Assembly: GCF_900625105.1 (NCBI RefSeq)
Contig: NZ_UYYD01000002.1
Coordinates: forward strand, 186,001-250,000
DNA from: Agathobaculum sp. Marseille-P7918
GTDB taxonomy: Bacteria; Bacillota; Clostridia; Oscillospirales; Butyricicoccaceae
Direction of reading: 5' to 3'
DNA length: 64,000 nucleotides
Shown here: positions 25,706 through 34,500 of the stretch, piece by piece
How the letters are laid out: each line of letters begins with the position of its first letter
How positions within the stretch are numbered: position 1 is the first letter of the stretch
Notes under the pieces: generated by a model
The model's input: only the letters and a program-made list of their open reading frames with translations
Databases searched by the model: none
Told to the model about the DNA's origin: nothing
Translations under genes and position numbers: made by a program

Positions 25706-25746
25706 AAAAATGCACACCCTTATTCTTCCAACAAGAGTGTGCATTT
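25706..25746 (-). terminator. Terminator between sulfatase and kinase genes
   Basis: On the minus strand AAATGCACACTCTT and AAGGGTGTGCATTT pair (13 of 14) and are followed by a T run. It ends the sulfatase pair upstream, so the two-component genes need their own promoter or read-through. Confidence 0.85.
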
Positions 25747-25763
25747 CGGTATGCAGCGAGAAA

Positions 25764-27287
25764 TCAGAGACCCATCCGTTCGAACTGCTCTGCGGGAGCG
25801 TCATACCGCTCCATACACTGCTTCAGCTGCGCCATGCAGGCACTCTCCAATTGCTTGTCCAGAATCGGATGCTCCTGCGCATAATCCGCCTGGATATCAA
25901 ACAACAGCGTCTCCGCATTGAAGGGCGACCGGCCGACAAATTCCTGCGACGCGTTGCCCCAATGGATGATGTCCGCCGGGAAGCGGTAAACCGGGTAGTC
26001 GGTCCACGACAGGAAGCGGCCCATTTCGATCCGTCCGTAATCGACCACGTTCACGCCGTCGTTGCCGCCGTAGACCTGACGCAGCACGGTCGGCATGGCG
26101 GTGTAGACATAGAGCGGGGTATTGCTCTCGTCCTTGGCGGCGCGAAAATAGGTGTATTTGCCGTCCGTCCACGCGATCTGCTTGCCGAAATAGCCGTAGA
26201 TCGTGCTCTCGTGCACGGTATCGGTCTCGCGGCGCATCGCGGGCAGCAGGCTGCGGCCGTGGATCGGGTATTGCAGCACGTCCTCGGAGATGCCGAAGTA
26301 TTCCAGCACGGTCGGCAGCACGTCGATGTTCTGGGTGACGGCGTTGCAGCGGCCGGGCGCAACGCCGGGCGCTGCCGCCATGAGCGGGATGTGGAACACT
26401 TCGTTATAGGGCGACATGTAGTTTTTCGCCATGTAGCCATGCTCGCCCAGATGATAGCCGTGGTCGGTGGTCAGGATAATCATGGTGTCTTCCCACATGT
26501 TGTACTTGTCCATGACATCCAGAATCTCGCCCAGATGACGGTCGGTCATCGTGGTCAGCGCCTTGCAGCGGCGGCGCAGATGCTCGGTCTCCTCGAGCGT
26601 GAATTCGTTGGGCGCGTAGGACGGATGGGTGAAGTCCGGGCCGTCGTAGTCGCCTTCCTGCTCGTACATGTCCAGATAGTACTTCGGGCAGTCGAAGGGT
26701 TCATGCGGGTCGAACGCCTCGACCCAGAGGAAGAAGTTATCCGCGTCGTGGTTGTCCTCCAGCCACTCGGCCGCGTGCCACATGGTCTTGACGCTCGGGT
26801 AGTCATACTCGGTGCGGAAGTGCGAACGGTTCTCGCGCTCGGCCTCGGACCAGGTGCCCTTGAAGCCTTCGGGCGGCACATCCGGGCGGATGCCGTCCTT
26901 GCAGGGGCGCGTCCAGACCGGGTCGCCCTCCTGCCCGCGGTTGACCTCCCACGCGGTGAAGCCCTTGGTGTAGTTCTCGCCGCCGGGGATGACATAGTGC
27001 GCATGGTCGGAGAACATCTGGGTGTGGATGTTCTTTTCCCCCGACAGGATGCTTTGCAGCGACTGGTCGAACGGTTCCATCGCGCCCCACGGCTTCTCGA
27101 GGAAGTTGAGGCGGCCGGTCATGATATCGCGGCGGGCGGGCATGCACGGCGCCGAACCGCACCAGTGGTTGTCAAAAACCACCGAGCGGCGCGCCAGCCG
27201 ATCCATATTCGGGGTGATAGCGTCCCCGCCGTAGGCCGGCAGCATGCGGCGGTTGAGCGTGTCGCAAAGGATAAATACGGTTTTCAT
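25764..27287 (-). CDS. Cys-type sulfatase (S1 family), cytoplasmic
   Basis: This 507-residue sulfatase has signature SAPCMPARRDIMTGR and the second metal segment IILTTDHGYHLGEHG. It begins MKTVFILCDTLNRRMLPAYG with no signal peptide, and the N-terminal metal pair is Asp-Thr rather than Asp-Asp. It is a close paralogue of the sulfatases at 14763 and 27308, sharing the LNRR-LPAYG start, the GRLNFLEKPWG block after the active site and the PHEPFD segment. Formylglycine formation by the local anSME is inferred. The substrate is unknown. Confidence 0.9.
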   Translation of the reverse strand: MKTVFILCDTLNRRMLPAYGGDAITPNMDRLARRSVVFDNHWCGSAPCMPARRDIMTGRLNFLEKPWGAMEPFDQSLQSILSGEKNIHTQMFSDHAHYVIPGGENYTKGFTAWEVNRGQEGDPVWTRPCKDGIRPDVPPEGFKGTWSEAERENRSHFRTEYDYPSVKTMWHAAEWLEDNHDADNFFLWVEAFDPHEPFDCPKYYLDMYEQEGDYDGPDFTHPSYAPNEFTLEETEHLRRRCKALTTMTDRHLGEILDVMDKYNMWEDTMIILTTDHGYHLGEHGYMAKNYMSPYNEVFHIPLMAAAPGVAPGRCNAVTQNIDVLPTVLEYFGISEDVLQYPIHGRSLLPAMRRETDTVHESTIYGYFGKQIAWTDGKYTYFRAAKDESNTPLYVYTAMPTVLRQVYGGNDGVNVVDYGRIEMGRFLSWTDYPVYRFPADIIHWGNASQEFVGRSPFNAETLLFDIQADYAQEHPILDKQLESACMAQLKQCMERYDAPAEQFERMGL

Positions 27288-27307
27288 ACGGTTTCCCTCC
27301 TATATTG

Positions 27308-28774
27308 TCATGGCTCCTGTAAACCAATCCTCCGGTATTGTTCGGCCGGCGCGTCGTTTGCCTGCATCAGCGCGCGCATGAGCGCGATCATGCGCTGCTC
27401 GAGCGCGGGATCGTCCAGCGGCTGCATCTGCCCCGGGTCGCTTTGCAGATCGAACAGCAGATCGCGGTTTTCCTCCGCCGCGACCGACATGCACGGATAA
27501 AAATCCTTGGGCATCGCGATTTTGAGCACGCGGCAGCCCTTGGTGAACGAAAACGGCTCGGCCAGTTCCAGCTGCTGCAATTCTTCCGGCGCATACATCG
27601 CGCGCTGGTGCAGCGGCAGCAGCGTATAGTCGTAAAGCGGCGTATCCGGCCGATCGGCGCGCATGTACACATACCGCCCGTCGGTCACGCAGACGTGCGC
27701 ACCGAACATGCCGAACAGCGCGGCCTCGCGCACCGGCTTGTCCGTCCGCACGGTGTCCCGCAGGTCGTGCCCCTGCATGTCGGGCGTCGGCGCGACGCCG
27801 AAAAAGCCCAGCAAGGTCGGCGCAAGGTCGATGGTCTGCACGAGCGCCTGCCGCCGCTCGCCCGCGCAGCCCGCGCGCGGGTCCCAGAGAAACAGCGGCG
27901 TGTGCGACAGCTCCTCGTAAAACGGCGGGCGGTTTTTCGCCCACCAGCCGTGCTCGCCGAGCAAAAAGCCGTGGTCGGTCGCCACGATCAGCATGGTGTC
28001 CCGCCACATGTCGTGCGCGTCCATGTAGTCGAGCAGATGGCCGAGATAGTCGTCGCACATGGACAGCAGCACGCCGTACTGGTTACGGCAGTGCGCCGCC
28101 GCGCCCAGCGGCTCGGTGACGTGGTCGTACGGCGGCCAGTCAAAGCGCGGGCCGTCGTAATCGTCGGGATACAGCCGCTGATATGCCGGCTGGGTGAAAA
28201 ACGGCTCGTGCGGATCGAACGGCTCGATGTGCAGCAGCCAGTTGTCCGCGTTGCGGGTGCGGTCGAGGAATTCCCATGCCAGCGAAAACACCTGTCCCAA
28301 CGGCTGCTCATCGGCGCTGCCGAAATACTGCCGGTTGACCTCATCCTGCCGTCCGGCCTGTCCCAGATGCGGCGGAATGTCCGGGTCGGCGACCTGCGCC
28401 CTCCACGGGTCGCCCTCCTGCCCGCGCACGCACTCCCATGAGCTGTACCGCGTGTGGTAGGTCGCGCCGCCGTCCTCCCAATAGTGCTGATGGTCGGAAA
28501 TCAGGTGCGTGTACACGCCGTGCCGCTTGAGCAGCTCGGGCATGGAGTCGTCAAACGGCTCGACCGGCCCCCAGCTGCGGTGCAGGAAGTTGTACCGCCC
28601 GGTATGCAGCTCGCGCCGCGCGGGCATGCAGGGCAGCGAACCGGCGTAGCAGCGGTCAAACTGCACGGTGCGCGCCGCCAGCCGCCGGAAATTCGGCGTA
28701 TGCGTCCAGTCGCAGCCGTAGGGCTCGAGACAATGGCGGTTGAGTGAATCAAACAGCAAAAGGATCGCTTTCAT
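27308..28774 (-). CDS. Cys-type sulfatase (S1 family), cytoplasmic
   Basis: This 488-residue sulfatase has signature GSLPCMPARRELHTGR and second metal segment LIVATDHGFLLGEHG. The start at 28774 (MKAILLLFDSLNRHC) has AGGGGAG upstream; the frame continues further upstream but without a supported start and with no signal peptide. Asp-Ser replaces Asp-Asp at the N-terminal metal site. It is the third member of the DSLNR-type paralogue set in the island and lies 21 bases before the next sulfatase gene. A TATAAT box at 28841-28846 (minus strand) may be its promoter -10. Confidence 0.9.
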   Translation of the reverse strand: MKAILLLFDSLNRHCLEPYGCDWTHTPNFRRLAARTVQFDRCYAGSLPCMPARRELHTGRYNFLHRSWGPVEPFDDSMPELLKRHGVYTHLISDHQHYWEDGGATYHTRYSSWECVRGQEGDPWRAQVADPDIPPHLGQAGRQDEVNRQYFGSADEQPLGQVFSLAWEFLDRTRNADNWLLHIEPFDPHEPFFTQPAYQRLYPDDYDGPRFDWPPYDHVTEPLGAAAHCRNQYGVLLSMCDDYLGHLLDYMDAHDMWRDTMLIVATDHGFLLGEHGWWAKNRPPFYEELSHTPLFLWDPRAGCAGERRQALVQTIDLAPTLLGFFGVAPTPDMQGHDLRDTVRTDKPVREAALFGMFGAHVCVTDGRYVYMRADRPDTPLYDYTLLPLHQRAMYAPEELQQLELAEPFSFTKGCRVLKIAMPKDFYPCMSVAAEENRDLLFDLQSDPGQMQPLDDPALEQRMIALMRALMQANDAPAEQYRRIGLQEP

Positions 28775-28956
28775 GCGCAACTCCCCTTTTCCGGCAAAGC
28801 CGTTTTTTCGGGCGGCACACACCCCGCCCATGATAGGACCATTATAAATTTCGCCCGTCTGTAAATCTTTCAAATATCTGATGTCATTTTTCAATTTTAT
28901 GTGCATTCTCGACAAGCACGCCCGGCGCATACCCGCGCACTTTGCATAATTGCAAC

Positions 28957-28995
28957 AAAAAACCGCGGTACATGTCGCCATGTACCGCGGTTTTC
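28957..28995 (-). terminator. Terminator after the anSME gene
   Basis: AAAACCGCGGTACATG-TCGC-CATGTACCGCGGTTTT is a perfect 16-bp stem; the minus strand continues into a T run. It ends the anSME transcript before the sulfatase genes. Confidence 0.93.
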
Positions 28996-29014
28996 CGCAC
29001 TTTCTTCGGTTTTC

Positions 29015-30139
29015 TCAGCCGCGCATCCGGCAAATCAGCCGCACCGCGTCCATCAGCTTGCCCTCGCGCTGCGTGAAGAACTTCCGATACGCCGCGCAGT
29101 AACAGGTCTGGTCGATCGCGCCGTCCGGCAGCACCAGCCGGTCGCGCCGGCAGCCGTTGCGGCACAGGCCGTACCACCGGCAGGCGCGGCACTGCTCGGG
29201 CACGCGCAGCGACGCCTCAACAAACCGCCACGCGACCTCGCCCTGCTGCATCTCCGCAAAGGAGGTTTCCCCCACCGTGCCCATGCGCCACTCGTCAAGC
29301 ACATAAAAATCGCAGGGGTACACGCCGCCGTCGCCCTCGACGACAAACTGCACCGAGCACTGTCCCGCCATGTTGCAGGCTTCGGGCCGGTCGCCCAGCA
29401 GGATGGACAGCCAGTTGTCCAGATGGCGGATGCTGACATATTCGCCGTGCCGCAGGTCGTCATACCACAGGTCAAACAGGCGGATGAGGAAGTCGCCGTA
29501 GCCTTCGGCGGACAGATGGTACTTTTCCTCGCCGCGCTGCTGCTCCATCGGCTCAAGGCAAGGGATGAATTGCAGCCAGCGGAAGCCCTGCCTGCGGTAA
29601 AAGCGGTAGATTTTCTCGACCGCGCGCGCGTTGCGCCCGGTCACGACACACAGGATGTTGAACTCCACGCCGTGCTTTTCCATCAGCTGCGCCGCGCGCA
29701 GCACGCGGTTGAACGTCCCGTCGTCCGCGGCGTCCACCCGGTTGAGGTTGTGCAGGTCCGCCGGGCCGTCGAGCGACAGGCCGACCAGAAAGTGATGCTC
29801 CGCGAAAAACTTCGCCCATGCCTCGTCGATCAGCAGGCCGTTGGTCTGGATCGCGTTGCGGATCTCCACGCCCGGCCGCGCATACTTGCTTTGCAGCTCG
29901 ACCACACGGCGGTAAAAATCCAGCCCTGCGAGCGTCGGCTCGCCGCCCTGAAACGCGAACGAGCAGATATGCTCGGCATACTCCATGCCCGCCCGGATGA
30001 CGCGTTCCATGTCCTCGAGCGACAGCATGCCCTCGAACGCCTGCGCGCGGTGCTCGGCCACGTCCCGGTAAAAGCAATAGCGGCACGCCATATTGCAGGC
30101 GGATGAGGCGGGTTTGATCAGGATATTGATCGGCGGCAT
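29015..30139 (-). CDS. Anaerobic sulfatase-maturating radical SAM enzyme (anSME)
   Basis: This 374-residue radical SAM protein has the cluster motif CNMACRYCFYRD near residue 16 and a C-terminal SPASM region with clustered cysteines (CSVQFVVEGDGGVYPCDFY and CRACRWYGLCRNGC). Enzymes of this family oxidise the active-site Cys or Ser of sulfatases to formylglycine without oxygen. All four sulfatases in the island have the Cys form, which makes this their likely maturase. The ATG at 30139 follows AGGGGGA. A promoter lies about 75 bases upstream. Confidence 0.92.
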   Translation of the reverse strand: MPPINILIKPASSACNMACRYCFYRDVAEHRAQAFEGMLSLEDMERVIRAGMEYAEHICSFAFQGGEPTLAGLDFYRRVVELQSKYARPGVEIRNAIQTNGLLIDEAWAKFFAEHHFLVGLSLDGPADLHNLNRVDAADDGTFNRVLRAAQLMEKHGVEFNILCVVTGRNARAVEKIYRFYRRQGFRWLQFIPCLEPMEQQRGEEKYHLSAEGYGDFLIRLFDLWYDDLRHGEYVSIRHLDNWLSILLGDRPEACNMAGQCSVQFVVEGDGGVYPCDFYVLDEWRMGTVGETSFAEMQQGEVAWRFVEASLRVPEQCRACRWYGLCRNGCRRDRLVLPDGAIDQTCYCAAYRKFFTQREGKLMDAVRLICRMRG

Positions 30140-30209
30140 GGTCCATTCCCCCTGTTTCCGGTTTCCCGTCCGGCGCTTCACGCGAAAAGCCCGTCCGGAT
30201 GTATCCGCT

Positions 30210-30238
30210 ATTATACTACGCGTTTTGCGCCGCCGCAA
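30210..30238 (-). promoter_or_regulatory. Probable promoter of the anSME gene
   Basis: On the minus strand TTGCGG and TATAAT are spaced 17 bases apart, ending about 70 bases upstream of the anSME start and just after the GntR gene stop. Confidence 0.65.
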
Positions 30239-30245
30239 GGGGCTT

Positions 30246-30896
30246 TTACAGCGCGTGCACCGCCTCGAGTGTCTTGAGCGCGATCACCTCGGAGTAGTTG
30301 GTGTGCGACACCAGCGCGCGCTCAATGCGCGAAAGATCCTCCGCGAGCAGCGCCTCGATGATCTCATGGTGCTCGGTGTAATAGTCCCGCTTCTCGGCCG
30401 TGCCCACGCGCACGGAATACACCCCGAACCGGTACTGCACCTCCATCAGCCCCGCGAAAAACGTGTCCAGCGTGCGGTTTTCCGCCGCCGCCACCAGCCA
30501 GCGGTGAAAGTCGGTGTCCAGCTGATAGTAGGCGCGGTCGTCCGCGCGGTCGAGCGACGCAAACCGCCGGTCAAAATCCAGCAGCGCGGCCTTGTCGAAC
30601 CGCAGACAATATTTGACGCAAACCGTCGGCTCGATCAGCTTGCGAATCTGATATATCTCACTGATGCGCGCATGGGAGAAACCCGCCACGCGGATGCCCT
30701 TGCGCGGGAAAATCTCAACCAGCCCTTCGCCCCGCAGCGCAAGCAGCGCCTCGCGCACCGGCGTGCGCCCGCAGTCGAGCGTCTCGCATAGCCCTTTTTC
30801 AGAAAGCGGCTGTCCGGGCATATATTCGCAGTCCTGTATGCGCTGTTTGAGCACCTGATAGGCTTGTTCGGTCAAGGAAATGGGTTTTTCCGCCAT
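30246..30896 (-). CDS. GntR-family (FadR/FCD subfamily) transcriptional regulator
   Basis: This 216-residue regulator has an N-terminal winged helix ([16 protein letters not shown], then [19 protein letters not shown] as the recognition region) and an all-helical FCD ligand-binding domain with the metal/ligand histidines in [12 protein letters not shown] and [13 protein letters not shown]. Such regulators usually bind a sugar acid or organic acid and repress the genes of its breakdown. The gene is divergent from the RraA/UxaA/SDR operon, sharing a 147-base control region, so that operon is the likely target. Confidence 0.9.
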   Translation of the reverse strand: MAEKPISLTEQAYQVLKQRIQDCEYMPGQPLSEKGLCETLDCGRTPVREALLALRGEGLVEIFPRKGIRVAGFSHARISEIYQIRKLIEPTVCVKYCLRFDKAALLDFDRRFASLDRADDRAYYQLDTDFHRWLVAAAENRTLDTFFAGLMEVQYRFGVYSVRVGTAEKRDYYTEHHEIIEALLAEDLSRIERALVSHTNYSEVIALKTLEAVHAL

Positions 30897-30981
30897 GACT
30901 TGCTTCTCCTCTCCTGCGGGCAGAGCATGCCCTTACGGGATTATCCTATCATATTTTTTTCAGCCACGCAAGGCTTGGCGC

Positions 30982-31010
30982 TTGCATTCCGGCAGACGGC
31001 GTGCTATGCT
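30982..31010 (+). promoter_or_regulatory. Promoter of the RraA-UxaA-SDR operon
   Basis: TTGCAT and TATGCT are separated by 17 bases. The start of transcription would fall near 31017, about 27 bases before the first gene, inside the region shared with the divergent GntR gene. Confidence 0.6.
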
Positions 31011-31043
31011 GTATTTACTGATATATCACAGGAGGGAAGTCCT

Positions 31044-31709
31044 ATGCCGCTCTGGAAGGACGAGGCGGAGAAATTCCGCCTGATGAAGGAAAAGCTGTAC
31101 ACCCCGGTCGTGGGGGACATTCTGGACGCGATGGGCTACACGCACCAGTTCCTGCCGCCCGACATCCGCCCGCTGCGCGAGGAGATGAAGCTCGCCGGAT
31201 ACGCAATGACCGTGCTGATGATCGACGTGTTCGGCCCGCAGGAAAAACCGTTCGGCCTGCTGACCGAAGCGCTCGACCAGCTCAAGGAAAACGAGATCTA
31301 CCTTGCCACCGGCGGCACGGGCCGCTGCGCCTACTGGGGCGAGCTGCTGACCGCCACCGCCCGCACCCGCGGCGCGGCAGGCGCGGTCGTCAACGGCTAC
31401 CACCGCGACACACCGCAGGTGCTTGCGCAGCACTGGCCGGTGTTCTCGCGCGGCGCATGGGCGCAGGATTCGTCCGTGCGCACGCAGGTCGTGGACTTCC
31501 GCTGCCCGATCGAAATCGGCCAGGTCACCATCCACGACGGCGATCTAATTTTCGGCGACGTAGACGGCGTGCTGGTCATCCCGCAGGAGGTCGCGGACGA
31601 GGTGCTCGAAAAGGCGCTCGAGAAGGCCGCGGGCGAAAAGAAGGTGCGCGCCGCGATCGAAGGCGGCATGTCCGCAACCGAAGCCTTCCGCGTGTTCGGC
31701 ATTTTGTGA
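31044..31709 (+). CDS. RraA-like protein, probable HMG-type aldolase/decarboxylase
   Basis: This 221-residue protein belongs to the RraA / 4-hydroxy-4-methyl-2-oxoglutarate aldolase superfamily. The conserved active-site block [20 protein letters not shown] contains the Arg-Asp pair seen in catalytically active members. Those members cleave 2-keto acids to pyruvate or decarboxylate oxaloacetate, and the operon context (UxaA-type dehydratase, SDR) fits a 2-keto-3-deoxy acid. GGAGGG precedes the ATG at 31044. Alternative: a regulatory RraA without aldolase activity, which is less likely given the RD pair. Confidence 0.82.
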   Translation: MPLWKDEAEKFRLMKEKLYTPVVGDILDAMGYTHQFLPPDIRPLREEMKLAGYAMTVLMIDVFGPQEKPFGLLTEALDQLKENEIYLATGGTGRCAYWGELLTATARTRGAAGAVVNGYHRDTPQVLAQHWPVFSRGAWAQDSSVRTQVVDFRCPIEIGQVTIHDGDLIFGDVDGVLVIPQEVADEVLEKALEKAAGEKKVRAAIEGGMSATEAFRVFGIL

Positions 31710-31722
31710 GGAGGACTGCGGC

Positions 31723-32058
31723 ATGACGCTGGAACAGACCGCTTTCGTCATCGACCGGCGCGACAATGTCGCGACCGCGCTCGCCGCGCTCACACCGGGC
31801 GCGGTGCGCCTGACCGGCGAGCCGGTGCAGCCGGAAACCACCGCCACGCAGGACATCCCGGACGGGCACAAGCTGGCGCTGCGCGACATCGCGGCGGGCG
31901 AGGACATTGTCAAGTACGGCGTGGTCATCGGCCGCGCGACCGCGCCCATCCCGGCGGGCAGCTGGGTGCACCTGCACTGCATGCGCAGTCTGGTGGACGA
32001 GCGCTCGTCCCATCTGGACGTGGTGACCGGCGCGCCCACCGACATCAGCTATGAATAA
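31723..32058 (+). CDS. SAF-domain small subunit of UxaA-type dehydratase/lyase
   Basis: This 111-residue protein corresponds to the N-terminal SAF domain of altronate/galactarate dehydratases, here as a separate polypeptide. The family block [22 protein letters not shown] followed by [21 protein letters not shown] is clear when read in short pieces. It would pair with the large subunit whose gene overlaps its end. Split small/large pairs are also known for sulfolactate sulfo-lyase (SuyA/SuyB), and the sequence alone does not separate the two roles. Confidence 0.85.
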   Translation: MTLEQTAFVIDRRDNVATALAALTPGAVRLTGEPVQPETTATQDIPDGHKLALRDIAAGEDIVKYGVVIGRATAPIPAGSWVHLHCMRSLVDERSSHLDVVTGAPTDISYE

Positions 32059-32071
32059 GGAGGGCGGCAAG

Positions 32072-33295
32072 ATGCAACCCGAACAAGTCATTTGGCAGGG
32101 CTACGGCCGCGCGGACGGCTCGATCGGCATCCGCAACAAGGTGCTGGTCGTGTACACGGTCGAGTGCGCGCACTTTGTCGCCGAGCAGATCGTCCGGCAG
32201 GCGGCGGACAGCGAAACCGAGCTGGTCGGCTTTGCCGGCTGCACGGACAACCAATATGCCGTGCGCCTGCTGCTCGCGCTCATCCGGCATCCCAATGTGG
32301 GCGCGGTGCTCGCGGTCGGACTGGGCTGCGAATACACCCAGCCCGAGCGGCTGGCCGAAGCCGCCCGCCAGGCCGGACGCCCCGCAAGCTGGTTTTTCAT
32401 TCAGGACATGGGCGGCACCGCCTCCTCCATCGCGCATGGCGTGGATTGCGTCCGCTGGCTGCGCGCGCAGCTGCGCGACACGCCGCGCGTCCCCATGCGG
32501 CTGCGCGATCTGGTGGTCGGCGCGGAGTGCGGCGGCTCGGACTACACCAGCGGACTGGCGGGCAATGTCGCGGTCGGCCGGTTTTACGACCATCTGGTCG
32601 CCCACGGCGGCACGGCCGTGTTCGAGGAAATCGTCGAAGCGGTCGGGCTGGTCGATCTGCTGGCCGGGCGCGCAGCAAACGAACAGGCGCGGCGCGAAAT
32701 CGTATACACCTATCACAAGGCGATGGACTACTGCAAGTCCGTGCGGCAATATTCGGTCAGTCCGGGCAATTTCGCGGGCGGGCTGTCCACCATTGAAGAG
32801 AAAAGCATGGGCGCGGTCGTCAAAAGCGGCAGCCAGCCGATCGAGGGCGTCATCAAGGTCGGGCAGCGCCCACCGCACACCGGCCTGTGGCTGCTCGACT
32901 CCACGCCCGACCCGCACTGGATGCAGTTCGGCATCACCAACCCGAACGACAACGAAGGGTTGATGGATCTGATCGCCGCGGGCTGCCACCTGACCATTCT
33001 GGTCACCGGACGCGGCAACGTGGTCGGCTCAGCGGTCGCGCCGGTCATCAAGGTGACCGGCAACAGCCGCACCTTCCGCCGCATGCAGGGCGACATGGAC
33101 TTTGACGCAGGACCGGTGCTGACCGGTGCGGAAACGCCCCAAGCGCTCGGCCTGCGGCTGGCGGACAAGGTGATCGCGGTCGCGTCCGGCGAGCAGACGT
33201 GCAGCGAAGCGCTCGGTCACAAGGAATACTGCATTCCTTATAAATATCAGGACAAACAAGTCGGGGCGACGCCCCGCTGTGAACAGGAGTGTTGA
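32072..33295 (+). CDS. UxaA/GarD-family large subunit (sugar-acid dehydratase or lyase)
   Basis: This 407-residue protein carries the C-terminal catalytic region of UxaA/GarD enzymes. It begins with [20 protein letters not shown] and contains [17 protein letters not shown] and [18 protein letters not shown], with conserved cysteines that in the family bind a metal. It probably removes water from a sugar acid to give a 2-keto-3-deoxy acid. The alternative is a C-S lyase of the SuyB type, which would fit the sulfur-rich neighbourhood. The start at 32072 has AAGGAGGG seven bases upstream. Confidence 0.85.
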   Translation: MQPEQVIWQGYGRADGSIGIRNKVLVVYTVECAHFVAEQIVRQAADSETELVGFAGCTDNQYAVRLLLALIRHPNVGAVLAVGLGCEYTQPERLAEAARQAGRPASWFFIQDMGGTASSIAHGVDCVRWLRAQLRDTPRVPMRLRDLVVGAECGGSDYTSGLAGNVAVGRFYDHLVAHGGTAVFEEIVEAVGLVDLLAGRAANEQARREIVYTYHKAMDYCKSVRQYSVSPGNFAGGLSTIEEKSMGAVVKSGSQPIEGVIKVGQRPPHTGLWLLDSTPDPHWMQFGITNPNDNEGLMDLIAAGCHLTILVTGRGNVVGSAVAPVIKVTGNSRTFRRMQGDMDFDAGPVLTGAETPQALGLRLADKVIAVASGEQTCSEALGHKEYCIPYKYQDKQVGATPRCEQEC

Positions 33296-33298
33296 AAG

Positions 33299-34057
33299 AT
33301 GAATCATCCGTTTTCCCTGGAAGGCAAAACCGCGCTCATCACGGGCGGCGCGACCGGGCTTGGCCTTGCCATGACCGGCTGCATGATCCAAGCGGGCGCA
33401 CGCGTGGTCGTGGTCGGCCGCGACAAGGCCCATTTTGACGAAAACTGCGCCCAGTTCGGCAACAAAGCGCTGTTTTTTGCGAGCGACGTCGCGCAGACCG
33501 ACGCTACCCCCGCGCTGGCGGACCGGATTCTCGCTGCGACCGGCTGCGTGGACATTCTGGTCAACAACGCGGGCAACCACTGCAAAAAGCCGATCGAAGA
33601 GATGGAGCCGGCCGACTTCTCCCGCGTGCTGCAAACCCATCTGGTCGGCTCGTTCGCGCTGACCCGCGCATTGCTGCCCCAGATGCGTGCGCGGAAAAGC
33701 GGCAGCGTGCTGTTCATCGCCTCGATGACCAGCTACATCGGCCAGCCCTACGTCATGGGATATTCGGCCGCCAAATCCGGCGTGCTCGGCATGGTGCACA
33801 CGCTCTCGGCCGAGGTCGCAGCGGACGGCGTGCGCGTCAACGCGATCGCGCCCGGCTGGATCGACACGCCCATGTACCGCGCGGCGACCGACAACGATCC
33901 CCCGCGCCGCGCCAAAATCCTCGGCCGCATCCAGATGAACCGCGTCGGCGAGCCGGCCGACATCGGCTGGGCCGCCGTATACCTGTGCTCGGACGCGGCC
34001 AAGTACGTCACCGGCGTGTGCCTGCCCGTGGACGGCGGCGCGCTGGTCGGCTTCTGA
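33299..34057 (+). CDS. SDR-family oxidoreductase
   Basis: This 252-residue short-chain dehydrogenase has cofactor motif TGGATGLGLAM (following ITG), NNAG, the catalytic Ser in FIASMTSYIG and Tyr-x-x-x-Lys in YSAAKSGVLG. It is similar in layout to gluconate 5-dehydrogenase-like enzymes. It is the last gene of the operon, 3 bases after the UxaA large subunit, and would oxidise or reduce the sugar-acid intermediate. Cofactor preference cannot be stated with confidence. Confidence 0.9.
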   Translation: MNHPFSLEGKTALITGGATGLGLAMTGCMIQAGARVVVVGRDKAHFDENCAQFGNKALFFASDVAQTDATPALADRILAATGCVDILVNNAGNHCKKPIEEMEPADFSRVLQTHLVGSFALTRALLPQMRARKSGSVLFIASMTSYIGQPYVMGYSAAKSGVLGMVHTLSAEVAADGVRVNAIAPGWIDTPMYRAATDNDPPRRAKILGRIQMNRVGEPADIGWAAVYLCSDAAKYVTGVCLPVDGGALVGF

Positions 34058-34085
34058 ATCCCGATCCATTCTCTCCCCCCTTTCG

Positions 34086-34121
34086 GCGGCCGGACCCACT
34101 TGGGTCCGGCCGCTGTCTTTT
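34086..34121 (+). terminator. Terminator of the RraA-UxaA-SDR operon
   Basis: GCGGCCGGACCCA and TGGGTCCGGCCGC form a 13-bp stem with a 2-base nominal loop (in practice a CTTG loop), followed by TGTCTTTT. Confidence 0.88.
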
Positions 34122-34272
34122 GCCTGCCGCCGCCCTTCTCAAGCCCTTTGTATTTTTGTTTGTTTTTCCCATTTTTTCATCTTTTTCCCCAAGGGGTTGT
34201 GCATGCTTTTTGCTAAGTTGCACAACATGCCCAAAACATACTTACAAATTAACAAATTTCTCATTTTATTCC
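34122..34272. other. AT-rich intergenic region with inverted repeat
   Basis: No gene is visible. The stretch is unusually T-rich for this window and holds an 8-bp inverted repeat, GTTGTGCA and TGCACAAC at about 34196-34226, some 65 bases upstream of the bcd promoter. It could be an upstream activator or repressor site. Confidence 0.4.
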
Positions 34273-34315
34273 GTCAATTTTGACAATTGACGCATGATTT
34301 TCCGTGTGGTATATT
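34273..34315 (+). promoter_or_regulatory. bcd-etf promoter with overlapping operator-like repeat
   Basis: TTGACG (34287-34292) and TATATT (34310-34315) are 17 bases apart. The inverted repeat GTCAATT-TTGAC-AATTGAC (34273-34291) covers the -35 box, a position typical of a repressor site. The transcript would carry a leader of about 180 bases. Confidence 0.7.
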
Positions 34316-34363
34316 GGTAGACGAAAGCAAGACTTAACAAAAAGATACACAAAACAAAACCGA

Positions 34364-34421
34364 AACCAAACCATCTGTTGTGCGCGGCAAAACCGATGGC
34401 TTGGTCTTTTCCTGCCGTTCG
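34364..34421 (+). promoter_or_regulatory. Leader hairpin upstream of bcd
   Basis: ACCAA-CCATC on the left pairs with GATGG-TTGGT on the right around a 19-base loop and is followed by CTTTT. It lies in the untranslated leader of bcd-etfBA and could act as a weak attenuator or a stability element. I see no known riboswitch motif in it. Confidence 0.4.
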
Positions 34422-34500
34422 TCACGGCACTTTTTATGGCAGAACGCCGGCTCTCCGTCGGCATCGGCAATAAATTTCCATCAAAAAAGGAGACTTGAAC

